This document shows, piece after piece, positions 50,963-57,926 of a stretch of DNA of 64,000 nucleotides. The stretch comes from Hydrogenophaga sp. (GTDB lineage Bacteria; Pseudomonadota; Gammaproteobacteria; Burkholderiales; Burkholderiaceae_C): assembly GCA_011391495.1 (NCBI GenBank), contig JAABQK010000008.1, forward strand, positions 52,311 to 116,310. Direction: 5' to 3'. Numbering within the stretch: the stretch's first letter is position 1; each line of letters begins with the position of its first letter. The notes beneath the pieces are model-generated. The model had not been told where the DNA came from. It worked only from the letters and a program-made list of their open reading frames with translations, and ran no database searches. A program made the position numbers and the translations under genes.

Positions 50963-51277
50963 ATGGACCTGCGAATCAACGCCTTGCCGAGCCAGGCCCT
51001 CACCGGGGTGGGCCAGACGGCGCCCAAGCGCCCGGGCGCTGCCGGTGGCGTGGGCAGCGGCTTTGCCGACAACTTCAAGACCGCGCTGAAAGACGTCAGC
51101 GCCGCGCAGACCGAAGCCTCGCGCCTGCAGACCCAGGTGCAGCTGGGCAACCCCAAGGTCAGCCTGGAAGAAACCATGCTGGCCATGCAGAAGGCCCAGA
51201 TCGGCTTTCAGGCCACCCTGCATGTGCGCAACCGCATGGTGCAGGCGTACACCGACATCATGAACATGTCGGTCTGA
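50963..51277 (+). CDS. fliE: Flagellar hook-basal body protein FliE
   Basis: FliE joins the MS-ring to the proximal rod. At 104 residues it has the family length. It has a disordered N-terminus and two helices (FADNFKTALKDVSAAQTEAS, VSLEETMLAMQKAQIGFQAT) ending NRMVQAYTDIMNMSV, the canonical C-terminus. AAGGA precedes the ATG. It is a single gene, divergent from fliF, flanked downstream by a head-to-head pair of repeats. Confidence 0.97.
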   Translation: MDLRINALPSQALTGVGQTAPKRPGAAGGVGSGFADNFKTALKDVSAAQTEASRLQTQVQLGNPKVSLEETMLAMQKAQIGFQATLHVRNRMVQAYTDIMNMSV

Positions 51278-51279
51278 CC

Positions 51280-51371
51280 CACCCCCATCGCTTGCCCACT
51301 GCGTGTGGCCGCTCCGCCCCTCAAGGGGCAATGCGAGTGGCCCGGCAAAGCCGGTTCCGCCGCATTCTGGG
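51280..51371 (+). repeat. Structured intergenic repeat, copy 8 (CACCCCCATCGCT subtype)
   Basis: Starts 2 bases after the fliE stop. CCCC-TCAA-GGGG is followed by outer stem AATGCG (51330-51335)/CGCATT (51361-51366) and inner CCGGC-AAA-GCCGG. The first arm has the subtype sequence CACCCCCATCGCT...CACTGCGTGT also seen in copy 15. It faces copy 9. Confidence 0.85.
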
Positions 51372-51440
51372 CTGAGCTTCAGCTCGGACTCGAAGCGACT
51401 CTCCTTAACCATCACTCAGCTGCCGGAGCGCGTGTTTTGC

Positions 51441-51524
51441 ACCGAGAACGCGGCGGAACTGGCTTTGCCAGTCCGCTCGCGTTGCCCCCTTCAAGGGGGT
51501 CGCGCGCAGCGCGGCGGGGGTGTG
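51441..51524 (-). repeat. Structured intergenic repeat, copy 9
   Basis: Lies four bases beyond the fliT stop, inverted relative to copy 8. Outer stem AACGCG (51447-51452)/CGCGTT (51478-51483), inner CTGGC-TTT-GCCAG, CCCCC-TTCAA-GGGGG, and CGCGC-GCA-GCGCG. Confidence 0.87.
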
Positions 51525-51528
51525 CACG

Positions 51529-51825
51529 TCAGTGCACCTTTCCTCCTGTGTCCATCAGCTGTTCGAGATCGTTCAGCCAGGGTTCGGCCAGGCAGCGGAT
51601 CTCGGCGTCGGTGCGCAGGATGCGCTGCATGATGCGCACTTTCTCGGTCCGCTCTTCGGGCGCCAGTTCGATGCTGCGTGACTTGCTGCGCAGCTGCGCG
51701 ATCAGCACCGCGCAGGCACCTTCCAGCCGCACCACCTGGTCCCAGTTTTCGGTCTGTGCCGCCTCCAGCATCTTCTGGCTCGCGTTCTCGATCGCCTTGT
51801 AATAGTCCAGCAAGGTGTGCTCCAT
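51529..51825 (-). CDS. fliT: Flagellar export chaperone FliT
   Basis: A 98-residue helical protein (LLDYYKAIENASQKMLEAAQ, NWDQVVRLEGACAVLIAQL) resembling FliT, the chaperone of the cap protein FliD. It lies two bases after fliS on the same strand, the usual fliD-S-T order. Assignment rests on helix pattern and position. Confidence 0.88.
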   Translation of the reverse strand: MEHTLLDYYKAIENASQKMLEAAQTENWDQVVRLEGACAVLIAQLRSKSRSIELAPEERTEKVRIMQRILRTDAEIRCLAEPWLNDLEQLMDTGGKVH

Positions 51826-51827
51826 GA

Positions 51828-52262
51828 TCAGGCTCCGCGGCCCGTGACGGGCTGAAGGTAGGCGGGCCCCGGGCCCTTGATCTGTTTCCAGGATTCGGCC
51901 ACCGGCTCGATCAGCCGCGCCACTTCTTCCAGTGCCTTTTCATCGTTGCGCAGGTTGGCTTGGGTGAGGCGCAGGATGCTGTAGTCGTAGAGCTGGCGCA
52001 GGTTGGTGGCGATCTCGCCACCCTCGCGCAGGTTCAGGCCAGCCTTCAGACCCTCTTCCAGGATGCGCACGGCCTTGCCGATGGCAGCGCCCTTGGGCAG
52101 CACCTCGTTGCGTGCAATGGCGCCGCGTGCCTGGGCGATCGACTGCAGCAGGGCTTCGAACAGCAGACCGACGAGCTGGTGGGGGTCTGCGCCCTGGACG
52201 CTGGTTTCGGCGGATACCCGTTTGTAGGCAGAGGCGGCGCGTGAATTGACAGAGGTGAACAT
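51828..52262 (-). CDS. fliS: Flagellin export chaperone FliS
   Basis: FliS binds the flagellin C-terminus and prevents early polymerisation. The 144 residues include AASAYKRVSAETSVQGADPH, LVGLLFEALLQSIAQARGAI and NLRQLYDYSILRLTQANLRN, all family landmarks. AAGGAA lies upstream of ATG 52262. fliT follows two bases later; fliD lies upstream behind a terminator. Confidence 0.96.
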   Translation of the reverse strand: MFTSVNSRAASAYKRVSAETSVQGADPHQLVGLLFEALLQSIAQARGAIARNEVLPKGAAIGKAVRILEEGLKAGLNLREGGEIATNLRQLYDYSILRLTQANLRNDEKALEEVARLIEPVAESWKQIKGPGPAYLQPVTGRGA

Positions 52263-52390
52263 GGCATCGGTTCCTTGTGTCTGATGCCTTTTAGTATCGG
52301 CAGCCGCGCCGGGGACTGAAGTGTCCAAGGCCTGCAATTGCGGTGGATAGTTCATCGTTGTTCACCCTTGTCCAGTCTGGTGCGCCGCAT

Positions 52391-52432
52391 GAAAAACCCG
52401 ACCCGGCAGCAGGCTGCACGCAGGTCGGGTCC
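52391..52432 (-). terminator. Rho-independent terminator after fliD
   Basis: On the minus strand GGTCGGGT-type arms (ACCCGACC 52396-52403 with GGTCGGGT 52423-52430) enclose an inner GCAGC-AG-GCTGC hairpin and are followed by TTTTT (A run 52392-52396). It lies 25 bases after the fliD stop and before fliS. Confidence 0.85.
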
Positions 52433-52456
52433 GGAAGGAAGAGGCAGACCCATGCA

Positions 52457-53878
52457 TCAGCCGCCGCCCTTGTTCCACAGGGTGATCTGCTGCGAGACAA
52501 AGGCGCTCAGGCCATTGAGCTTGCTCACGGCCGCGTCCATGGCGTTGTACTGCGCCAGCAGGCGCACCTCGGTGCGGGCGGCCCGGTCGTTGATCCGGTC
52601 CTGCTCGACGCCGTTGCGCTTGATCGATGCCTGGATGGACGCGGTCTTGTTGCTCACCAGGCCGTCGGCGTCGATCAGACCGTCGGCAAAGGCTTTCACC
52701 TTCAGGCCGAAGCCGCCCGCAGTCGGGTCGGTGCTGGTGGTCGTGAACAGGGCCTTGAGGCCATCGAGCTTGGACAGCGCTGCGTCCATCTTGTCGGTCT
52801 TGATCTCCAGGGCGCCGCCGGTCTTCACTTCGATGCCGATGTCCGACAGGCGAGAAAACGGACTGCTGGCGGTGACCGAGCGCATCATGCCCCGCAAGGC
52901 GTTCTGCAGCCCGGTCGCGGTGGCGTCGCCTTGCAGGGGTCCGGCGGTCTTGGTGCCGGCATCGTAGCGGGTGGCGTTCGCCAGCGTGCTGTTGAGCGTG
53001 TTGTAGGCGTCGACAAAGCTCTTGAGGTTGGTGCGCACCGCTTCCAGGTCGGTGCTGACGTCGATTTCCACCGGTGCCGTGGTCACCTGCGAGAGCTGGA
53101 GGGTCATGCCCGGCAGCGTGTCGGTCAGGCGGTTGCTTGCGCTGCTGATGGAGACGCCGTTCACGGTGGCCTGGGCGTTCTGCCCGCCCTGGGTCTGGCC
53201 CATGCCCGAGGGGTTGGCGGTGTCGAAGGCCAGGCGTGAGAGGCCGCTGGCGTCGGTGTTGTTGCCGTCGTCGTCGGCGACCGCGATGCGAAAGCCGTTT
53301 TCTTCGCCGGTGTCTCTGGAGCGCAGCAGCAGGCGTTCGCCCGAAGCGTCTTTCAGCACGGTGGCGCTAACGCCCGCACCCGCGTCGTTGATCCTGGCAG
53401 CAATTTCAGCCAGCGTGTCTTCCCCGGCGTTGATGGTCACGCTCACGGGGCTGGCTGCACCGGCCGCAAACGATCCGCTGCTCCAGTTGCCGAGTTCGAT
53501 GGTCATCGTGCCCGAGCCCATGGCGGTGCCGGAGGGCACGGCGGTGGATGCGGTGGACTGCGCCTTGGCCAGTTGCTGCACTTCCATCGTGAGCGAGGTG
53601 GCCGGTGCGCCGGCGGCGGCGGTCACACCCACCGCCGTGGGGTTCGAGGAGGTGGCGGTGACGGCGTTCCAGCCGCTGCTGTTGGAGAGCTTGGCTGCGG
53701 CGTCGCCCAGGGCCGATACCTGCGACTTGATGGTGCCGTAGGTGGAGAGTCTGGTCTGGAACGACGTGGCCTGCGTCTGCAGCTGCTTGATCGGCGCTTT
53801 TTCCAGCGCCACCAGTTGCGTGACGATGCTCTGGACGTCGAGCCCGCTGCCGATGCCGGGCGAAGAGATGGTGGCCAT
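52457..53878 (-). CDS. fliD: Flagellar filament cap protein FliD
   Basis: The cap protein that folds flagellin at the filament tip. The 473 residues begin TISSPGIGSGLDVQSIVTQL and end with the coiled coil QYNAMDAAVSKLNGLSAFVS, matching the D0/D1 ends; the centre is beta-rich. GGAAGG lies before the ATG. A gap of 140 bases with a 53986-54001 GC palindrome (CACCCCG/CGGGGTG) separates it from fliC. Confidence 0.97.
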   Translation of the reverse strand: MATISSPGIGSGLDVQSIVTQLVALEKAPIKQLQTQATSFQTRLSTYGTIKSQVSALGDAAAKLSNSSGWNAVTATSSNPTAVGVTAAAGAPATSLTMEVQQLAKAQSTASTAVPSGTAMGSGTMTIELGNWSSGSFAAGAASPVSVTINAGEDTLAEIAARINDAGAGVSATVLKDASGERLLLRSRDTGEENGFRIAVADDDGNNTDASGLSRLAFDTANPSGMGQTQGGQNAQATVNGVSISSASNRLTDTLPGMTLQLSQVTTAPVEIDVSTDLEAVRTNLKSFVDAYNTLNSTLANATRYDAGTKTAGPLQGDATATGLQNALRGMMRSVTASSPFSRLSDIGIEVKTGGALEIKTDKMDAALSKLDGLKALFTTTSTDPTAGGFGLKVKAFADGLIDADGLVSNKTASIQASIKRNGVEQDRINDRAARTEVRLLAQYNAMDAAVSKLNGLSAFVSQQITLWNKGGG

Positions 53879-54018
53879 GGTGTGCCTTCCTCAGGATGGA
53901 CGCACCGCACGCGAAGGCATGCGGTCTGTGCATCCCACGAATGGGAACGCGGCGGGGCAGTGATCTGCCGCCGCCGCACGGGTGCCACCCCGGGCGGGGT
54001 GACGATCCGTGATGCCGA

Positions 54019-54843
54019 TCAGCGCAGCAGGGACAGCACGCCCTGGGGCAGCTGGTTGGCCTGCGCGACCATGGCGGTGCCAGCCTGCTGGAGGATCTGG
54101 CCGCGCGAGAGGTTGGAGGTCTCCGTGGCGAAGTCAGCGTCCATGATGCGGCCACGCGAAGCGGCCTGGTTCTCGGAAGCGACCTGCAGGTTCGAGATCA
54201 CGGCATCGAAACGGTTCTGCACGGCACCGAAGGTGGCACGAGCGGTGGTGATCTCGTCGATGGCATCGTCCAGGTCGTCCATGGCGCTCAGTGCGGCACC
54301 GGCGGAGGTGATGTCACCGGCCGTCACGGCGGCCACGCCGGCGCCACTGGCGAGGTTGGTGGTGCCAACGGTGATCTGGTCGGTCGCGACGTTGTTGGCG
54401 CCCACCTGGAACTGCAGCGACGCAGAGGTGTTCAGCAGGTCAACGCCGTTGAACTTGGTGCCGGTCAGCACGCGGGTGACTTCGGCGTTGAGCTGCTGGT
54501 ATTCCGCATCAAGGTTGGTCCGGTCAGAGTCGGAGTTCGAGGCGTTGGCCGACTGCACGGCCAGTTCACGCATGCGCTGCAGGGAGTCGCCCACCTTGCC
54601 CAGCGCACCTTCAGCGGTCTGCGCCAGCGAGATGCCGTCGTTGGCGTTGCGGATGGCGACGTTCATGCCCTTGACCTGTGCGTTCATACGTTCGGCAATG
54701 GCGAGGCCGGCCGCGTCGTCCTTGGCGCTGTTCACACGCAGGCCGGAAGACAGGCGCTGCATGGAGGTGGCGAGGGAGCCGGCAGACGCATTCAGGTTGC
54801 GCTGGGCATTCAGGGACATCACGTTGGTGTTGATCGAGCTCAT
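54019..54843 (-). CDS. fliC: Flagellin FliC (short form)
   Basis: The filament subunit. The 274 residues show the conserved N-terminal D0/D1 ([40 protein letters not shown]). The C-terminal D1/D0 is also present ([40 protein letters not shown]). The variable middle is only about 60-70 residues, so outer domains D2/D3 are essentially absent. TAGGAG lies before the ATG. A sigma-28 promoter is placed about 185 bases upstream, giving a long leader with a strong hairpin. Confidence 0.98.
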   Translation of the reverse strand: MSSINTNVMSLNAQRNLNASAGSLATSMQRLSSGLRVNSAKDDAAGLAIAERMNAQVKGMNVAIRNANDGISLAQTAEGALGKVGDSLQRMRELAVQSANASNSDSDRTNLDAEYQQLNAEVTRVLTGTKFNGVDLLNTSASLQFQVGANNVATDQITVGTTNLASGAGVAAVTAGDITSAGAALSAMDDLDDAIDEITTARATFGAVQNRFDAVISNLQVASENQAASRGRIMDADFATETSNLSRGQILQQAGTAMVAQANQLPQGVLSLLR

Positions 54844-54897
54844 AACTAACTCCTAAAAAATTGAACAAAGTAATCCGGCATTGCTGCCAATCTCAAC

Positions 54898-54915
54898 GCC
54901 AGCCAGGAGGCTGGC
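54898..54915 (-). promoter_or_regulatory. Hairpin in the fliC 5' leader
   Basis: GCCAGCC (54898-54904) and GGCTGGC (54909-54915) form a perfect 7-bp stem with a 4-base loop, in the transcript leader 55 bases before the fliC start. It may affect flagellin mRNA stability or translation. Confidence 0.5.
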
Positions 54916-55027
54916 CGCCATGACCGGAGCTGTCTGCTGCACGTGCCGGTTGGGCCCTGGGACCAATGACCGTCTCGCCGCTTCTGCTTGCCGGACGACG
55001 AACCTTTCTAGAAGTTCGTTGAGTTCA

Positions 55028-55054
55028 ATTTCGGTGGTCCCGCCCTATTCTTTA
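55028..55054 (-). promoter_or_regulatory. Sigma-28 (FliA) promoter of fliC
   Basis: On the minus strand TAAAGAAT (55054-55047), 11 bases, ACCGAAAT (55035-55028): correct spacing and close match to TAAAGTTT-N11-GCCGATAA. It would start transcription about 175-180 bases before the fliC ATG. Confidence 0.75.
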
Positions 55055-55460
55055 GCGCTGTGTTGTAACGGTTAGCGCAAATAAGGCGGTGATGTGCCGG
55101 CCAGTTCTGCGCTTCCTGTGGCTGAACAGACGTGTCGGCTTCTTGGTGTCGGGGCTTGTGCGCCAGCCTCTGCGCGTGGGTGACCTGGTCGTGAAAACGG
55201 ATCTGTCTGTATCGGCCTGCGGCAGACCGGCTGAAGCTGTGCCGGGGTGCCGCGCTGCGGATCGCGCTCCGCAGAGGCAGGACGGAAATGAGAACCAAGG
55301 TTGTAGGCAAATGCCCGACAAGACCACACCGCACGGATGACAGGTCAAACAGCCATTCGCCGATTCAAGAAATTTTTACGCCCGACACAATTGCACACAT
55401 CAGGTCAGCAAACGTAAGCACTCCGCTCACAGAACCGACCTTCTTCTCAAGGAGCACCCC
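55055..55460. other. Intergenic region upstream of flhD (control region of the flagellar master operon)
   Basis: No credible gene is present in these 406 bases. AAATAAGGCGG (55079-55089) resembles the TATTC boxes near other flagellar operons. CTGCGGA (55255-55261) and TCCGCAG (55268-55274) form a perfect 7-bp hairpin. From 55340 the sequence is AT-richer (CAAGAAATTTTTACG), a likely promoter and leader for flhD, whose AAGGAG lies at 55449-55454. Confidence 0.5.
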
Positions 55461-55796
55461 ATGGACAGCGAACAACTCTTGGCCGAAATCCGCGAAGCCA
55501 ACCTGACCTACCTCATGCTGGCGCAGAACCTGATCCGCAAGGACCGCGCAGCTGCCCTGTTCCGCCTGGGTCTGACCGAAGAAGCCGCCGACCTGCTGGG
55601 CATGCTGTCCACCGCGCAGCTGCTCAAGATCGCGTCGAGCAACATGCTGCTGTGCCGCTTCCGTGTGGACGACGACCTGGTGTGGAACCTGCTCACCAGC
55701 CACAACGTGAAGAAGGTGGACAACAGCACCACCACCCAGCTGCACGCCAGTATCCTGATGGCCGGCAAGTTCGCCGAGTCGATGACAGCGCACTGA
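55461..55796 (+). CDS. flhD: Flagellar master regulator subunit FlhD
   Basis: FlhD pairs with FlhC to activate class II flagellar promoters. The 111 residues open EQLLAEIREANLTYLMLAQN and include DRAAALFRLGLTEEAADLLG and SSNMLLCRFRVDDDLVWNLL, all typical. AAGGAG lies before the ATG. flhC follows after 159 bases, an unusually wide gap because a structured repeat is inserted between the two partners. Confidence 0.97.
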   Translation: MDSEQLLAEIREANLTYLMLAQNLIRKDRAAALFRLGLTEEAADLLGMLSTAQLLKIASSNMLLCRFRVDDDLVWNLLTSHNVKKVDNSTTTQLHASILMAGKFAESMTAH

Positions 55797-55798
55797 AT

Positions 55799-55877
55799 CC
55801 CCCCGCGCCGCCTGCGGCGTCACCCCCCAAGGGGGCGGCGCTGGAGGCCCGGCGAAGCCGGTTCCTCGGCGCCCTGG
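55799..55877 (+). repeat. Structured intergenic repeat, copy 10
   Basis: Starts 2 bases after the flhD stop. First arm CGCCGC-CT-GCGGCG, then CCCCCC-AA-GGGGGG. Outer stem GGCGC (55837-55841)/GCGCC (55869-55873), AGG/CCT, and inner CCGGC-GAA-GCCGG. It separates flhD from flhC. Confidence 0.86.
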
Positions 55878-55955
55878 ATGAAGTCACTTCGTTCGGTGCA
55901 AGTCGGGTGATCAGTGGCTCTTTTTGAATCTTTCGGTTTTTCTCTGGAGTACCTC

Positions 55956-56495
55956 ATGGCCGTCGGCAAAAGCATCCTCACCGAGTCGCGCGACATCGAG
56001 CGCGCTGTGGCCCTGATCAAGCTGGGCGCCCGCCTGCAGGTGCTGGAATACGAGACCAGCCTGTCGTACGAGCGCCTGTTGCGCCTGTACAAGGAGGTGG
56101 CGGGCAAGAGTCCGTCCAAGGGCCAGTTGCCGTTTTCCACCGACTGGTTCCTGACCTGGCAGCCCAACATCCATGCCTCGCTGTTCCTCAACATCCACGA
56201 GTACCTGTCCAAGACCAGCGAGCTGGAAGAGATCGACACCGTGATCAAGGCGTTCGGCCTGTACAGCGAGCAGATGCAGGCCAGTGCGATCGAGCCCCTG
56301 CTGTCGGTGACCCGGGCCTGGCGCCTGGTGAAGTTTGTCGACAACGGCATGCTCACGCTGACCAAATGCTCGTGCTGCGGTGGCCACTTCGTCACCGAGC
56401 CCTATGAGAACGCCCGCAACTTCGTGTGCGGCATGTGCGAGCCACCGGCCCGTGCAGGCAAGGGTGCTGCAAACGGAGGCCTCCGTTTGCATTGA
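55956..56495 (+). CDS. flhC: Flagellar master regulator subunit FlhC
   Basis: FlhC is the zinc-binding, DNA-contacting partner of FlhD. The 179 residues include ARLQVLEYETSLSYERLLRL, and cysteines at about 138, 140, 141, 158 and 161 (LTKCSCCGGHF, FVCGMCEP) that form the zinc site. I chose ATG 55956 because CTGGAG precedes it; the frame extends 14 codons upstream. The last codons contain a perfect 22-bp palindrome. Confidence 0.96.
   Translation: MAVGKSILTESRDIERAVALIKLGARLQVLEYETSLSYERLLRLYKEVAGKSPSKGQLPFSTDWFLTWQPNIHASLFLNIHEYLSKTSELEEIDTVIKAFGLYSEQMQASAIEPLLSVTRAWRLVKFVDNGMLTLTKCSCCGGHFVTEPYENARNFVCGMCEPPARAGKGAANGGLRLH
56469..56490. other. Perfect 22-bp palindrome inside the flhC 3' end
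   Basis: Arm GCAAACGGAGG (56469-56479) is followed directly by its reverse complement (56480-56490), three bases before the flhC stop codon. With no spacer it suits dimeric protein binding or a hairpin with a small opened loop. It encodes ANGGLRL. Confidence 0.6.
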
Positions 56496-56501
56496 CTGAG
56501 T

Positions 56502-56588
56502 ACCCCCCCGCGCTGCGCCTGAGGGCGCGTCACCCCACCGGGGGGCAACACCTGCGGCCCGGCGAAGCTGGTTCCGCGGTGTGCTCGG
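56502..56588 (+). repeat. Structured intergenic repeat, copy 11
   Basis: Starts 6 bases after the flhC stop. First arm GCGCC-TGAG-GGCGC, then CCCC-ACC-GGGG. Outer stem ACACC/GGTGT extended by GC pairs across a bulge, GCGG/CCGC, inner CCGGC-GAA-GCTGG (one G-U pair). It faces copy 12. Confidence 0.83.
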
Positions 56589-56634
56589 TGAAGACACTGC
56601 GTTCGTGGCAGTTGCTCCATCCGCCCAAAGTCTG

Positions 56635-56660
56635 AAAAGGACCCTCATCAGGGTCCTTTT
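56635..56660. terminator. Bidirectional Rho-independent terminator after flhC
   Basis: AAAAGGACCCT (56635-56645), CATC loop, AGGGTCCTTTT (56650-56660): perfect 11-bp stem flanked by A and T runs on both strands. It ends the flhDC transcript about 140 bases after flhC. The flanking gap 56496-56864 otherwise holds copies 11 and 12. Confidence 0.92.
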
Positions 56661-56759
56661 CGCGTTCATGGGCGTCTTCAATCGCCCCTAAAGTTGACCG
56701 ATAGATACATCAGTTGCTGGACTTGCCCATGCGTGCCGACCGCGGTGGTGCCGCAGGCC

Positions 56760-56844
56760 AGGGCCAGCGCGGAACCGGCTTTGCCGGGCCGCAGCTGGCG
56801 TCCCCTAGAGGGGAGGACGCCGAAGGCGGCGCAGGGGTGGTTCA
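56760..56844 (-). repeat. Structured intergenic repeat, copy 12
   Basis: Inverted relative to copy 11 and ending 20 bases before the motA start, so it breaks the after-a-stop rule. Outer stem GCCAGC (56763-56768)/GCTGGC (56794-56799), inner CCGGC-TTT-GCCGG, CCCCTAGAGGGG and a GCC-GAA-GGC arm. Confidence 0.85.
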
Positions 56845-56864
56845 TATTTCTCAGGGTTTAGAAC

Positions 56865-57725
56865 ATGTTTGTCATCGTCGGTTTCCTGGTCTCGATGGGC
56901 TGCATCTTCGGCGTGTACATCGTTCACGGCGGCAACATTGGCGTGATCCTCAAGGCCTTGCCGTTTGAAATGATCACCATCCTGGGTGCGGCGATGGGCG
57001 CTTTCCTGATGAACAACCAGATGAAGGTGGTGAAGGCGTCGTTTGCGGGCCTGGCGGGCTGCTTCAAGGGCAGCAAGTACACCAAGGCGCGCTACATGGA
57101 GCTGCTGGCGCTGCAGTTCGACATCCTGCAGAAGGCCCGCAAGGAAGGCCTGATGGCCATCGAACAGGACGTGGAAAATCCCAGCCAGTCACCGGTGTTC
57201 AAGAAATACCCCACGGTGGGCAGCGACCACCATGTGGTCGAGTTCATCACCGACTACCTGCGCATGATGGTCTCGGGCAACCTGAACGCCCACGAGATCG
57301 AGTCGCTGATGGACGCCGAGATCGAGACCCACCACCAGGAGGCGCACGCGCCGGTCGCGGCCGTGGCACGCCTGGCCGGCGGCTTGCCGGCGTTCGGCAT
57401 CGTGGCCGCCGTGCTCGGTGTGGTCAACACCATGGGCTCGGTGGGCCAGCCGCCCGCCGTGCTCGGCGGCATGATCGGCTCGGCCCTGGTCGGTACCTTC
57501 CTCGGCATCCTGCTGGCCTATGGCGTGGTCGAGCCCATGGGCGGACTCATGGAGCAAAAGATGGAAGAGAGCGGGAAGGAATTCCTGTGCATCAAGACCA
57601 CGCTGCTGGCCAGCATGCAGGGCTATGCACCGGCGACCGCGATCGAGTTCGGTCGCAAGGTCCTGTTCTCCGATGTGCGCCCGAACTTCTCTGAGCTCGA
57701 AGGCCACGTGAAAGGCAAGAAGTGA
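56865..57725 (+). CDS. motA: Flagellar stator protein MotA
   Basis: MotA is the proton-channel stator subunit that pushes on FliG. The 286 residues have four membrane helices (about 1-20, 32-50, 170-190, 200-222) and cytoplasmic loops. The conserved Pro lies in LPAFGIVAAVLGVVNTMGSV and the later VVEPMGGLMEQKM block is present. No clear Shine-Dalgarno lies before the ATG. It is flanked by two repeats upstream (11, 12) and two downstream (13, 14). Confidence 0.97.
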   Translation: MFVIVGFLVSMGCIFGVYIVHGGNIGVILKALPFEMITILGAAMGAFLMNNQMKVVKASFAGLAGCFKGSKYTKARYMELLALQFDILQKARKEGLMAIEQDVENPSQSPVFKKYPTVGSDHHVVEFITDYLRMMVSGNLNAHEIESLMDAEIETHHQEAHAPVAAVARLAGGLPAFGIVAAVLGVVNTMGSVGQPPAVLGGMIGSALVGTFLGILLAYGVVEPMGGLMEQKMEESGKEFLCIKTTLLASMQGYAPATAIEFGRKVLFSDVRPNFSELEGHVKGKK

Positions 57726-57726
57726 A

Positions 57727-57811
57727 ACACCCCCTGCGCCGCTTCGCGTCGCCCCCCCAGGGGGGCGGCATCTTGGGCCGGCAAAGCCGGACCCGCGCTG
57801 CCCTTGGCTGG
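57727..57811 (+). repeat. Structured intergenic repeat, copy 13
   Basis: Starts 1 base after the motA stop. CCCCCCC-AGG-GGGG block, inner CCGGC-AAA-GCCGG, weaker outer pairing GGCA/TGCC, and the tail CCCTTGGCTGG shared with copy 1. It faces copy 14. Confidence 0.8.
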
Positions 57812-57840
57812 GGCGTCTCTCCGATGGGCGTGACTTGTTC

Positions 57841-57920
57841 CAGGGCACAGCGGAACCGGCTTTGCCGGGCCGCCAGTGCCGCCCCCCTGGGGGGGGCGCG
57901 CGCGGCGCGGCGGGGGGGAG
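57841..57920 (-). repeat. Structured intergenic repeat, copy 14
   Basis: Inverted relative to copy 13. Outer stem GGCAC (57844-57848)/GTGCC (57876-57880), inner CCGGC-TTT-GCCGG, a CCCCCCTGGGGGGG block and a GC-only arm. Its G-rich end GGGGGGGAG runs into the motB ribosome-binding site six bases before the ATG. Confidence 0.86.
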
Positions 57921-57926
57921 CCTGAC

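Noticed and set aside
53986..54001. GC palindrome CACCCCG/CGGGGTG after fliC as a terminator
   Set aside because: Two-base loop and no T-run; too weak to call, although it may limit read-through into fliD.
55089..55340. Possible small gene of about 83 codons in the fliC-flhD gap
   Set aside because: No ribosome-binding site, several overlapping frames in both strands, and composition unlike the neighbours; better read as control region.
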